From contig JAPLDR010000061.1 in NCBI GenBank assembly GCA_026391655.1, forward strand, positions 1 through 62,844: a DNA stretch of 62,844 nt. The letters run 5' to 3'. The notes beneath the pieces are model-generated. The model was not told the DNA's origin. It searched no databases and saw nothing but the letters and a program-made list of their open reading frames with translations. Of the stretch, positions 44,832 through 53,363 are shown one piece after another; the first letter of the stretch is position 1; each line of letters begins with the position of its first letter. Source of the DNA: Bacteroidia bacterium (GTDB taxonomy: Bacteria > Bacteroidota > Bacteroidia > Bacteroidales > Prolixibacteraceae). The position numbers and the translations under genes were made by a program.

Positions 44832-46118
44832 ATGAAAAGAACTATTCTGCTTTTTACCCTAATCATACTGACTGTTTTTCAGTTTAAATGCGCGAGTTTG
44901 CGGAGCAAGAAAGAGAACCATACCTTTAAAATTGTTGGAGCTACAGAATTGATGAACTCTAATGGTAAAAAAACTGTTGAATACGACCCAAACAGTCAGG
45001 ATCACCTGTTCATTACCAATTTTACTAAGGAAGGTATGATCACTTCAAAAAGGCAATCGTTATTTAAAGGCAGAAAATTTGATTTATCTGTTGATTTTAT
45101 TCAGTACGTTAGCAAAAAAGAAATCGTCGCTGATGGTGTTACCACTTTTTACAATAAAGATGAGGCAATTAGTAAAACTTCAATCTTTAAAGATGGCAAA
45201 CTACTTCAGCAGATTATTTATTATCCTGACGGTCAACAACAATCAATGATACCCGGTATTGATTTACTTGACGGAGAATATAAAATGTGGTATCAAAATG
45301 GTACACTGGGTTTTTCGGGTAATTACAAAAACAACCTCAAAAATGGCGATTTTGAGCAATTTGATCAATCAGGAACACTGATTAAAAAAGGGGTATATCA
45401 GGATGGGAAACTCGTTTCTGGTGAGCCTGTTGTTCAGGGTCTGTTCTATGGCAATCCAGAGATACCTGCTAAATTCGACCAGGGGGAAGCTGCTTTTGAC
45501 GAGTACCTGACAAAAAAGGCTGCAGAAATTGAAGCAATGAAAGTAATTGTCGGCGAAAAAGAGATATTTCTTGATATCGTAATTGATAAAACTGGAAAGA
45601 TTATAAAATTACAAAATATTTCAGGCTTATATCAGTTCGAAAATGAATCAGTTATGGCCCTTTTTAAAGATAGTCCTAACCTTACCCCTGCAACAATAGA
45701 AAATGTTCCGGTTCAAAGTTTCCAAAAAGTATCATTAGTTTTTTCGAAAGAGGGCATAAAAATGCGACCAGTAGAAAAAACCTATTCTCCGGCCTCAGTT
45801 GATGAAAGACCAGAATTTCCTGGCGGATCAAAAGCCTTACGCAATTTTATTTATTTCAATCTTAGATATCCAAAACCAGCAGCTCAATCAGCTATTCAGG
45901 GAAAAGTTATTGTTGGATTAGTTATTGAAAAAGACGGGAGTGTAACTGATGTTAAAATAGTAAAGGGAATCCATCCATTGCTGGATGCTGAAGCTCTACG
46001 GGTGGTTACCATGATACCCAAATACAAACCCGGACGATTGCAAGGGAAAGCTGTGAGAGTCGCATATTCAATACCTGTTAATTTCGGACTGCCCGGATCT
46101 CCAGGCCCGGTTAAATAG
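44832..46118 (+). CDS. Lipoprotein with MORN-like repeats and TonB C-terminal domain
   Basis: A 428-residue exported protein; the leader ends in FQFKCAS, giving a lipobox-like cysteine at residue 20. Residues about 110-200 contain MORN/YwqK-like units (DGEYKMWYQNGTLGFSGNYK, then KNGDFEQFDQSGTLIKKGVY). After a linker a TonB C-terminal domain covers about 335-420 (RPEFPGGSKALRNFIYFNL, then GKVIVGLVIEKDGSVTDVKI, and LDAEALRVV). Proteins of this type in Bacteroidota are called TonB-family energy transducers, but here the N-terminus is a lipoprotein signal rather than a membrane-spanning TonB anchor, so an energy-coupling role is doubtful. Confidence 0.82.
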   Translation: MKRTILLFTLIILTVFQFKCASLRSKKENHTFKIVGATELMNSNGKKTVEYDPNSQDHLFITNFTKEGMITSKRQSLFKGRKFDLSVDFIQYVSKKEIVADGVTTFYNKDEAISKTSIFKDGKLLQQIIYYPDGQQQSMIPGIDLLDGEYKMWYQNGTLGFSGNYKNNLKNGDFEQFDQSGTLIKKGVYQDGKLVSGEPVVQGLFYGNPEIPAKFDQGEAAFDEYLTKKAAEIEAMKVIVGEKEIFLDIVIDKTGKIIKLQNISGLYQFENESVMALFKDSPNLTPATIENVPVQSFQKVSLVFSKEGIKMRPVEKTYSPASVDERPEFPGGSKALRNFIYFNLRYPKPAAQSAIQGKVIVGLVIEKDGSVTDVKIVKGIHPLLDAEALRVVTMIPKYKPGRLQGKAVRVAYSIPVNFGLPGSPGPVK

Positions 46119-46188
46119 AGAGTTCTTTTTCAATAAATGGGTGAAGGTAGATTTAAGACCTCGGGAGACTCCTTGTTTATCTTTTGAT

Positions 46189-46953
46189 TCAAATTTCTAT
46201 TACGATCACCTCGCTCGGTTCGCGGCGTGAAGTGAGTACAATATGGAACCGTTCTTCGAGATGTTTTAATGCACCGTAGGCTACTTGCGGTGTATTGTTT
46301 TCAGCGGATAGGTGACTAAGCAAAACATATTTCAAAGCAGGACCTGCATGTTCGGTTAATAAATTCACAGCCTGCATATTTGATAAATGTCCCACATCGG
46401 AAGCCACCCTTTTTTTCAGGTGATAGGAGTATGATCCCTCCCAAAGCATCTTTTCATCGTAATTAGTTTCCAGAAACAGGGCATGACATTCGCGCAGATG
46501 GAAGGTTACATTGCTGCATGGCAATCCGATATCTGTAAAAACGCCGACATTTATACCTTGAAGTTCAACGCGAAATGAAGTAGGTTCTGTGGCATCGTGA
46601 TTCTTCAGAACAGGATGAATTATAAATGGGATCAACATTACGGGCTGACCAGGTTCAATGAATCTTACTGCCTGTGGCCGATGGGCAAAATAGAGTGATT
46701 GATAGGTCCCTTTCGTCATATAAACCGGGATGTCGAGCTTTTTCCCAAGAACGCGCGCTCCGCACACATGGTCGTTGTGTTCGTGAGTAATGAATATCGC
46801 CCTGATCTTTGAAGGTTTGAGTCCTTTCGAATGCATTCTGACCAGAATCTGCCTGCAATTAATTCCGGCATCAATCAGGATAGCATCCTCTTTATTCCCA
46901 ATGTAATAGCAATTCCCATTACTGCCCGAAGCCAATGCGCATATTTCAATCAT
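46189..46953 (-). CDS. MBL-fold metallo-hydrolase (YycJ/WalJ-like)
   Basis: A 254-residue beta-lactamase-fold hydrolase when started at the ATG at 46953 (MIEICALASGSNGNCYYIG), the standard N-terminus of the family; an ATG at 47013 would add 20 residues unlike homologues. Zinc motif THEHNDHVCG is at about residues 56-65, the lone histidine in LKNHDATE (about 124-131), and SHLSAENNTP (about 218-227) carries the last ligand. YycJ-type proteins are implicated in DNA repair as 5' nucleases and in cell-wall stress. Convergent with the TonB-domain gene. Confidence 0.9.
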   Translation of the reverse strand: MIEICALASGSNGNCYYIGNKEDAILIDAGINCRQILVRMHSKGLKPSKIRAIFITHEHNDHVCGARVLGKKLDIPVYMTKGTYQSLYFAHRPQAVRFIEPGQPVMLIPFIIHPVLKNHDATEPTSFRVELQGINVGVFTDIGLPCSNVTFHLRECHALFLETNYDEKMLWEGSYSYHLKKRVASDVGHLSNMQAVNLLTEHAGPALKYVLLSHLSAENNTPQVAYGALKHLEERFHIVLTSRREPSEVIVIEI

Positions 46954-47055
46954 CCAATCTGTTTTAGCCGACAAATTTAAGATATAATGGGATGGATAAT
47001 TCGGATTGAACATTTAAAGATGAGCTGGTACAGAAAAGTTGAAAAATAGGGAAAT

Positions 47056-47146
47056 GCCACGAAGACACCAAGACACCAAGTTGCACAAAGAATTAAATTC
47101 AGCAATACTGACTTAGTGAAACTTAGAGTCTTTGTGCCTTCGTGGC
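47056..47146. repeat. CACGAAG-type interspersed inverted repeat
   Basis: GCCACGAAG (47056-47064) and GCACAAAG (47083-47090) are matched by CTTTGTGCCTTCGTGGC (47130-47146). A direct ACACCAAG pair lies within (47065-47080). This wording is a widely seen bacterial intergenic repeat. It sits between the MacB-type permease gene and the MBL gene. Confidence 0.65.
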
Positions 47147-47173
47147 TAAAAGACTTTTAGAGTAAACTCAATA

Positions 47174-49546
47174 TTATTCATCTTTCAGAATCTGTGCCGG
47201 ATCAACTTGTGACGCTTTTAAAACCTGGAAACTGATGGTAAGAAGAGCTACAATCAGCGTAATCGCAGTGGCTAACAGAAACTCCCAGATCTGCAAAGGA
47301 TATTTTGTTGCACCGGGCAGATTCCTGTAGACATACAACCCGGCGGGCCATGCTAAAAGTACCGATAGCAGAATGTAAGAGATAAACCCTGAAGTCATTG
47401 TATAGTATAGACTCCCCAACGAAAAGCCAAAAACCTTACGAAGACCAATCTCTTTCAATTTTCGTTTGGCGTAGAACATCACCAACCCAAAGAGTCCGAT
47501 TGAAGAGATAATAATGGAGAGTATTGCGAGGAATATTGTAATATTCCGGAACATTTCCCATCCTTTATTGGCATTGTCCATATTGACCAGGTGTTCGTAG
47601 TCTTTAAACCGGGCCACATCTTCAGGATACGAACGCTCGAATTCGTCTTTAACGATTTGCATCGCTTTCTGCTCCTTGCCCGGAGCAAACCGAATCGTGT
47701 ATAATCCAGTCAGTCCCACACTGTCAGCCATCAGCCTAAAGAGATGTGGCTCAATGGCATTATGGGGTGACTGGGGATAATAATCCTTCATCACACCGAT
47801 TACCGTATAATCTTTTCCAAATACTTTCATGCTTTTGCCAATCGGGTCCTTCCAATTAAAAATGCGCGTTGCAGTTTCATTAATCATACAGCTGTTTTTA
47901 TCGGCATATTCACGCGAGAAGTTCCGTCCTTGTTCAATCTGCATTTTAAATGTCGTTTGATAGTCGTAACTTACCTTACTAATTCTGACAAACACTTTAT
48001 CATCGCTTTTGGCTCCTTCCCAGGAGAGAACGTCTCCGCCGGGTAAAATGTACGGGACATAATTTGAATAGCAGGCATCTTCAATCTCGGGGTGTTGCAA
48101 CAGACGATCGCGAACCTGTTCGAATGATCCGACTTTATATGTTGTGACATTGGCATACAGCAAATTATTGTGGTTGTAGCCCAAATTCATTGTAGTCATA
48201 AAATTGGTCTGCTTGTAGACGATGAAACTCACAATAAGGAGGAAAAGCGAGATACTGAACTGAATAACAATCAAAGCCTTTTTCAGACTAAATCCATTCG
48301 CATCGTCCTGGACAAATTTCTGTTTTAAAGCTTTAACCGGATTGTAAGATGCGATCACATAAGCCGGATACAAGCCTGAAAGGATTCCTGTAATTACAGT
48401 GACAACAAGTATAATACCCAATAAACTCCAGCTATCAAAAACACTCGTGAGCATATTACTGCCAATAATTTTATTGAAAAGGGGGAGTGAGAGTTGTGCG
48501 AGATAAATTCCCAATAATCCCGAAACAAATGAGCTGAGAACTGATTCACCGACAAACTGCCTGAGCAACATCTTTTTCGAAAAACCGACACTCTTTTTTA
48601 TACCGATCTCCCTGAGTCGGGTAGTGGCATTTGCCGTTTGAAGGTTGATGTAATTGATTGAGGAGAGTATCAGTATAAATAAAGCGGTCGCTGAAATGAT
48701 GGAAAGAAAAATGTGATAATCTTTTTGGAAATACGGATTCAGATGGAGCATCGAAAGTGGCCGAAGGTAAGGGTGATGTTCTTTCCGGTAATCCTTCAAT
48801 GCACTAAAAATCTGCTTGTCAACATTCGCCGGATTAGCATTAGGCTTTAGCAATACATAGGTATAAAATGCATATGCCCAGTAATTGGTTTCGTAATCCT
48901 TGAAATTGGATATTGGCCCGAACGAAGCCATTGGCAACAAATATTGGGGAGTCAGGGAAGTATTTGCGGCGAAATCGGCATAGACACCTGTTACTGTAAA
49001 TTGAACTTTGTTTTCGCCATAGACTACTTTTCCAATCGCTTTTTCGGATGGAAACAGCTTATTTGCCACAGTTTTTGATAACACAACTGAATTTGGTTGA
49101 GTAAGTGCCTTCTGCATATCCCCTTCAAGAAATTTAAACGTAAGGATGTCAAAAATACTTTGATCGGAAAAATAACCATAGCGAATCAGAAACTGGTTCT
49201 TCTTATCCGGTGACAGAAAAACACCTTCCATGTTATTATCGCTTACATCGTGAAGCAGCGCAATCTTTTCAATTTCAGGTAGTTTTACAAGATCGTGACG
49301 GCTTAAGGCGGCTGTGACGCTCCAGGTATGTTGGGTTGTACTTGCAGGTTCGTCCATGAAAAGCTGTAAGCGGTAGATACGATCGTAATTTTCGTTACCC
49401 TTATCCCACGATAACTCTTCGTTGATAATCAGGGCGACCAGAATAAAGGTGGCGAAGCCAATCACAAGATTAGTGAAGTTGATGAATGAAAAAAGCTTGT
49501 CTTTCAGTATATTTCTGATGGCAAGTGTGAAGAATTGTTTGAACAT
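47174..49546 (-). CDS. MacB/FtsX-type ABC transporter permease
   Basis: A 790-residue permease with two repeats of the FtsX layout: helix near residues 20-42, a large periplasmic MacB_PCD domain (about 45-270), a three-helix bundle near 285-400 (with YINLQTANATTRLREIGIKKSVG), a second helix and periplasmic domain (about 430-660), and a final three-helix bundle (KRKLKEIGLRKVFGFSLGSL). Bacteroidota have many such double-length permeases, often controlled by sigma54 activators; one lies 3 kb away. It uses the ATPase encoded five bases upstream. Substrate unknown; possibly peptides or envelope lipids. Confidence 0.9.
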   Translation of the reverse strand: MFKQFFTLAIRNILKDKLFSFINFTNLVIGFATFILVALIINEELSWDKGNENYDRIYRLQLFMDEPASTTQHTWSVTAALSRHDLVKLPEIEKIALLHDVSDNNMEGVFLSPDKKNQFLIRYGYFSDQSIFDILTFKFLEGDMQKALTQPNSVVLSKTVANKLFPSEKAIGKVVYGENKVQFTVTGVYADFAANTSLTPQYLLPMASFGPISNFKDYETNYWAYAFYTYVLLKPNANPANVDKQIFSALKDYRKEHHPYLRPLSMLHLNPYFQKDYHIFLSIISATALFILILSSINYINLQTANATTRLREIGIKKSVGFSKKMLLRQFVGESVLSSFVSGLLGIYLAQLSLPLFNKIIGSNMLTSVFDSWSLLGIILVVTVITGILSGLYPAYVIASYNPVKALKQKFVQDDANGFSLKKALIVIQFSISLFLLIVSFIVYKQTNFMTTMNLGYNHNNLLYANVTTYKVGSFEQVRDRLLQHPEIEDACYSNYVPYILPGGDVLSWEGAKSDDKVFVRISKVSYDYQTTFKMQIEQGRNFSREYADKNSCMINETATRIFNWKDPIGKSMKVFGKDYTVIGVMKDYYPQSPHNAIEPHLFRLMADSVGLTGLYTIRFAPGKEQKAMQIVKDEFERSYPEDVARFKDYEHLVNMDNANKGWEMFRNITIFLAILSIIISSIGLFGLVMFYAKRKLKEIGLRKVFGFSLGSLYYTMTSGFISYILLSVLLAWPAGLYVYRNLPGATKYPLQIWEFLLATAITLIVALLTISFQVLKASQVDPAQILKDE

Positions 49547-49551
49547 GGCCT

Positions 49552-50280
49552 TTAGTTTTCAGGGTAAAGAGTTGGTTCGGTAAACAACTTTGCAGTTGTA
49601 AATTTCTTCCCGTATTGTTCGGTAATGATATGACCGTCGAAAAGGTTGACGATCCTGTGTGCGCGTGCGGCATGTTCAGCCGAGTGAGTCACAATCACAA
49701 TTGTTGTCCCTTCGGAATTCAATTTTTCGAGGATCTGCATCACCTGCTCACCGTTTGCCGAATCAAGATTTCCCGTTGGCTCATCCGCGAGAATCAGCTT
49801 GGGTTTTGTAATCAGGGCTCTTGCAATAGCCACACGTTGTTGCTGTCCGCCCGATAACTGTTTGGGAAAATGTTTCTTCCGGTGACTGATTTTCAACTGT
49901 TCGAGCATCTCTTCAATAATCCGTTTCCGTTCGGCACCCGGAGTTTTAAGTGCCAGCAACGGGAGCTCCACATTTTCGTAAACATTGAGTTCATCAATCA
50001 AATTGAAGCTTTGAAAGATAAAACCAATGTTTCCTTTACGGAGTTCCGTGCGCTGGCTTTCTTTAAACCGGGCGACATCGATACCGTCGAAAAAGAATTC
50101 ACCCGAGTTGGGACTATCGAGTAACCCTATGATATTCATCAAGGTCGATTTACTGCATCCCGATGGCCCCATCACGGCTACAAATTCACCTTTCTTTACC
50201 TCAAAATTGATGGCATTGAGCGCTGTTGTTTCTACCTCTTCTGTCCCAAAGATTTTTGTGAGCTTAACTGTTCTGATCAT
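49552..50280 (-). CDS. MacB/LolD-type ABC ATPase with substituted Walker A glycine
   Basis: A 242-residue ATP-binding protein. Walker A is GPSGCSKST at residues 38-46, with serine 43 where nearly all ABC ATPases have glycine directly before the lysine (codon AGT on the minus strand). The rest is standard: Q-loop [10 protein letters not shown] (about 84-93), signature [15 protein letters not shown] (about 142-156), Walker [14 protein letters not shown] (about 162-174), and H-loop VTHS (about 198-201). It ends five bases before the permease. The Gly-Ser change may weaken phosphate binding; it is a single-codon feature and could be a real variant. Confidence 0.88.
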   Translation of the reverse strand: MIRTVKLTKIFGTEEVETTALNAINFEVKKGEFVAVMGPSGCSKSTLMNIIGLLDSPNSGEFFFDGIDVARFKESQRTELRKGNIGFIFQSFNLIDELNVYENVELPLLALKTPGAERKRIIEEMLEQLKISHRKKHFPKQLSGGQQQRVAIARALITKPKLILADEPTGNLDSANGEQVMQILEKLNSEGTTIVIVTHSAEHAARAHRIVNLFDGHIITEQYGKKFTTAKLFTEPTLYPEN

Positions 50281-50571
50281 ATCTGTGATTGTATTAGTTG
50301 ATTTTCAAATCCGGTTATTACGAAATCTATGCCAATAGTTGTAAAACTCACAAAAAGAGAACGATAAGAATTCAGCCGATTCGAACGATTGTAAGGTTTT
50401 TTAATGGTATTGCGTAATAAATATTGACAGGTGTGAGAGGGAATCAGACAGCTATTCACCACTAACTGCGCTTATTCCATAGTTAGTAGTAAGCCATGGA
50501 AACTTGATGCCACAAGAAAACATTCGGGCTGCAAATGAGTATTTTTGATCCTGATTTAGTATCTTTGGATA
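50281..50571. other. Divergent gap between ABC exporter and GNAT-like gene
   Basis: A 291-base gap. Near the right edge TATCTTTG at 50560-50567 serves the plus-strand gene. For the exporter I looked for a sigma54 promoter and found only weak matches. No gene is seen. Confidence 0.4.
50560..50567 (+). promoter_or_regulatory. -7 element directly abutting the GTG start of the GNAT-like gene
   Basis: TATCTTTG matches TAnnTTTG; the GTG start at 50572 follows after four bases. Transcription from this promoter would begin at or within the start codon, so the mRNA would be leaderless or the true start may differ. Confidence 0.4.
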
Positions 50572-51099
50572 GTGAAAAAGCGCGAACAAATAGGACTTGA
50601 TTTTGAGGTTGACAAGCTAACTAACTCAATCGAAAATGTTATTACTGGCGACAGTTTTGTAACTGATATCACAATTATTACCATTGGTGACCTCAAGACA
50701 GTAGCGAAGAAAAACGGTTGGCAATTTGACTGGAAATTAGAGTTTAAACAACCTGAAAAAGATGTTTACAAGCTGACCATCGTCAATAATCAATCAGTTA
50801 TTCAAGGATTAATAAGTGTAGAAATTAAATCAGACCATGTTTACATGCATTTGCTTGAGAGTGCCCCATTTAACAAAGGTAAGACTAAAGTATATGCCGG
50901 TGTTCCAGGTAACTTAGTTGCTTTTGCCTGTAAACTTGCTTTTCAGCGTGGACACGAAGGTAATGTTTCCTTTTTCTCAAAAACACAGCTTGTGCAACAC
51001 TATATTGACACTTTAGGTGCGGTACATGTTGGTGGACGAATAATGATAATTGATACCAATGCAGCATTAAAACTCATCAATAAATATTTCCAAAAATGA
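50572..51099 (+). CDS. GNAT-fold-like hypothetical protein
   Basis: A 175-residue protein, GTG start. I do not recognise a named family with certainty. The second half (about residues 97-172) reads like a degenerate acetyltransferase fold: SAPFNKGKTKVYAGVPGNLVAFACKLAFQRGHEGNVSF, with the strand-loop-helix of a CoA-binding site at KVYAGVPGNLVAFACKLA (about 107-124), and a closing VHVGGRIMIIDTNAALKLINKYF (residues 151-173). The stop overlaps a 56-codon gene by four bases (ATGA). The two-gene unit looks like a toxin-antitoxin or paired accessory module; function unknown. Confidence 0.65.
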   Translation: MKKREQIGLDFEVDKLTNSIENVITGDSFVTDITIITIGDLKTVAKKNGWQFDWKLEFKQPEKDVYKLTIVNNQSVIQGLISVEIKSDHVYMHLLESAPFNKGKTKVYAGVPGNLVAFACKLAFQRGHEGNVSFFSKTQLVQHYIDTLGAVHVGGRIMIIDTNAALKLINKYFQK

Positions 51100-51266
51100 A
51101 ACGTAAATCAGCAGAACTTGATGTCGATTTTATTGGTGGACAAGATCCCATGACGAAGGAAGAAGAGAAAGCTATTAGCGAATTTCTGAAGGCTCAGATA
51201 TTATTAAAGGCTCAGAAACAAATTCGAAGTACGAAAACAACACAACAAAAAAAGATTATCGCTTAG
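51096..51266 (+). CDS. Small conserved-looking hypothetical protein (56 aa)
   Basis: ATG at 51096 overlaps the stop of the GNAT-like gene as ATGA. The 56-residue product starts MKRKSAELDVDFIGGQDP and continues with an acidic-to-basic helix (MTKEEEKAISEFLKAQ, then ILLKAQKQIRS) and a lysine-rich end. No membrane segment, no known DNA-binding motif. The overlap, sensible codon use and highly charged helix support a real gene. Its position after the GNAT-like gene fits a partner or antitoxin, but this is inference. Confidence 0.7.
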   Translation: MKRKSAELDVDFIGGQDPMTKEEEKAISEFLKAQILLKAQKQIRSTKTTQQKKIIA

Positions 51267-51447
51267 CACTAGCAAAATGTCTTCCATGAATCGTTAGACA
51301 ATCCTCAACAAATGGACTTCATATAATCCGCAAAATCCATCCAGAGTTTTAAAAATTCAGGTTTAACACAATCGCGGAGTGGGCATTCACTGAACAGTGA
51401 CTAGCTTATTTTTGGAAAACAATTCCATTATAGTATGATGTTTTTTA

Positions 51448-51570
51448 TAGAGACGGACGGCCATCCATCTCTACAAAATGACAATGCACCCCTACCTGAT
51501 TTTATATCCCCTTTGATTATCTGTTTTAAAATAATATGATTATTTTTGATGAAACGATGATTACCAGAGG
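51448..51570. repeat. Hairpin plus 77-bp leader repeat, copy 1
   Basis: TAGAGACGGACGG (51448-51460) pairs imperfectly with CCATCCATCTCTA (51461-51473). After 20 bases comes a block (51494-51570) nearly identical to 52345-52422. It precedes the exported-protein gene at 51659. The rest of the 51267-51658 gap shows no gene. Confidence 0.8.
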
Positions 51571-51658
51571 GGAGGAGAGCCGGAATAATATTGATGAGAC
51601 TTTACTTTAAATGATTTTATTGAAGATTAGTAAACGAGTTAAACTTAAACCGAAAATA

Positions 51659-52255
51659 ATGAAACAAATTCTAATTATTGCAACTGTACTCCTGACATTA
51701 AATTCTTTCGGACAAACTAAAGATGAAAAGGTTAATGAACCTATGACTGCGAATAAACAGTCAATATCTGTAAACGATACAGTTCCAAAGGTTTCGTATG
51801 TCAACAAAAATTTAACTGCGCGAAATCCAGTGTATTATTTGAACGGACAATTGGTAAGTGCAGGTTTTTTAACTACAATGGACCCCCAAAATATTGATAG
51901 TATTAATGTAGTGAAGAAACCTATTGAAGTAAATAACGATCAATATTATGGACAAATTTACATTAAAACTAAAGCGAGTTATCATCCAAAATTGATCTCA
52001 TTGAACGATTTAAAATCAAAATACACCAACTTAAATAAAGCTTCCACCATATTTTTGATTGACAATCAGGTGATAAATGGTGAGTATGATAAATATTTAG
52101 TCGACGAAAAGTATATTTTTCAAATCATAGTCGAGAAAGTTGAAAGCAAAGCCGAAAATCTAGAATTCAATCTTGTTAAACTTTTAACCAGAACAGAAGA
52201 GAATATTAAAAAATCAAAAGAAATTAGATTAAGAGGGACTGAAGAGATAGAATAA
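51659..52255 (+). CDS. Exported protein with TonB-receptor plug-like segment
   Basis: A 198-residue protein using the ATG at 51659 (MKQILIIATVLLTLNSFGQ), a clean signal peptide cut near residue 19; an ATG at 51611 would spoil it. Residues about 55-110 (PVYYLNGQLVSAGFLTTMD, then PQNIDSINVVKKPIEV and QYYGQIYIKTK) resemble the plug segment of TonB-dependent receptors that names a residue set for a short signalling or plug fold, but no barrel follows. The rest is unrecognised. It is preceded by leader repeat copy 1. Periplasmic or outer-membrane location likely. Confidence 0.65.
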   Translation: MKQILIIATVLLTLNSFGQTKDEKVNEPMTANKQSISVNDTVPKVSYVNKNLTARNPVYYLNGQLVSAGFLTTMDPQNIDSINVVKKPIEVNNDQYYGQIYIKTKASYHPKLISLNDLKSKYTNLNKASTIFLIDNQVINGEYDKYLVDEKYIFQIIVEKVESKAENLEFNLVKLLTRTEENIKKSKEIRLRGTEEIE

Positions 52256-52318
52256 ACAAATAGCCACACACATACAATTGGCTGGGACTCCATAAAAAAT
52301 GAATTCTTAGGCTGCGAT

Positions 52319-52422
52319 GTAGAGACGCGATTAATCGCGTCTTTACCTGATTTTAAATCCCTTTTGATGAATCTGTTTTAAAATAATATGATTATTTTTG
52401 ATGAAATGATGATTACCAAAAG
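52319..52422. repeat. Hairpin plus 77-bp leader repeat, copy 2
   Basis: GTAGAGACGCGATT (52319-52332) pairs with AATCGCGTCTTTAC (52333-52346), one G-T wobble. The block 52345-52422 follows at once and matches 51494-51570, including an identical 35-base core (52373-52407 region). It precedes the lipoprotein gene at 52468. Confidence 0.85.
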
Positions 52423-52467
52423 GTGTGGATTCGAGGGTTTAAAACAAATGCCAAATAAATAGAAACG

Positions 52468-53028
52468 ATGAAATTGATGAGTGTTCTTATAATGATTTTT
52501 GTCTTCTTTAGTTGTAATGAACAAAAAAAGGAAGTTGACTTTGACTGCATAGATTATTACTGTTTTGCCGGCTATAGTGAAAGCATAAAAATATTTAATA
52601 ATAGACGAACTTTTATTACTTTTAATAATAGTCATGATGAGCGGAGTATGTACTATTCTTTAACATTAGATAAAGAGAGTATGGACAGTATATCAAAAAT
52701 GACAGAAAAACTGTTTAATGATAAGCTTGATACTATTTATCAGGGCTTTGATGCTGACCATCCCCAAGCATTAAGTTTGATAATCAAATCTAAAGGAAGA
52801 AAAATATTAATCTCTTATCGTGGAGATCTAATTGAAGAAAAATTGAACTCATTATTTCAATTGACCAGATATCTGGACGAATTAATTTACAAACACCAAA
52901 ACAAATTAGCTTATAAATTGAATGAACCATCTGATTCTGCAATTGTATCAGAAAGTAAATCCAGGCTTATTCTTCCACCACCGCCTCCTGCGGCTGACAT
53001 CATTGAAAAGAAAGTACCTAATAAATGA
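52468..53028 (+). CDS. Hypothetical lipoprotein
   Basis: A 186-residue protein with a lipoprotein signal, IFVFFSCNEQ (cysteine at residue 16). The mature part has an early cysteine pair (DCIDYYCFAG), a mixed alpha/beta body, and a proline run PPPPPAADI near the C-terminus. No family recognised. It follows leader repeat copy 2 and lies 19 bases before the response-regulator fragment, so it may be co-transcribed with that system. Confidence 0.65.
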   Translation: MKLMSVLIMIFVFFSCNEQKKEVDFDCIDYYCFAGYSESIKIFNNRRTFITFNNSHDERSMYYSLTLDKESMDSISKMTEKLFNDKLDTIYQGFDADHPQALSLIIKSKGRKILISYRGDLIEEKLNSLFQLTRYLDELIYKHQNKLAYKLNEPSDSAIVSESKSRLILPPPPPAADIIEKKVPNK

Positions 53029-53047
53029 CATTAAACTAACTGAACCA

Positions 53048-53353
53048 ATGAAGCAAGGAAAGCTCTTAATTGTCGACGATAAAAAAACCATTTTGCAGGC
53101 ATTAACGATGTTTCTGCAGTTTGAATTCGAAAAGGTGCAGACGATTTCGAATCCGAATCTGCTTTCGGCAGAACTTGAGTCGGATAATTACGACATTGTT
53201 TTGCTCGATATGAATTTTAAAGCGGGACAAAGCACAGGAAATGAAGGTCTTTACTGGCTTCGGGAGATCAAAAAAAGATTTCCCGAGACGGAGGTCGTGA
53301 TGTTTACGGCGTTTGGCGATATCGCACTTGCGGTGCATGCACTTAAAAGGTAA
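53048..53353 (+). pseudogene. Response regulator receiver fragment (broken NtrC-type gene, 5' part)
   Basis: 101 codons encode a receiver domain: acidic pair D10-D11 in LLIVDDKK, phosphorylation site D54 in VLLDMNFKAG, and T87 in VMFTAFGD. It ends in ALAVHALKR and a stop just where intact Bacteroidota homologues continue into the fifth strand with the conserved lysine (KPW) and a linker. Those parts are missing. The AAA+ remainder starts in another frame at the same spot: the bases CTTAAAAGG encode both the last receiver residues and the start of the linker LKGKEQSMKREL. This indicates a deletion of roughly 100 bases with loss of frame. Confidence 0.85.
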
Positions 53354-53363
53354 GGAGCAATCA

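Noticed and set aside
50281-50540. Sigma54 (-24/-12) promoter before the ABC exporter
   Set aside because: Two stretches on the minus strand have a GG about ten bases from the next element (TGGCATCAAGTTTCC and TTGGCATAGATTTCGTA), but neither has the required GC at -12.
53336-53356. Programmed +1 frameshift joining receiver and AAA+ parts
   Set aside because: The slippery-looking CTTAAAAGGTAA could be read so, but the fused protein would still lack the fifth receiver strand and its lysine, so a deletion explains more.
53313-53363. Earlier TTG or ATG starts for the AAA+ activator
   Set aside because: They lie inside the receiver fragment and lack a ribosome binding site; the ATG at 53364 has AAGGAG at ideal spacing.
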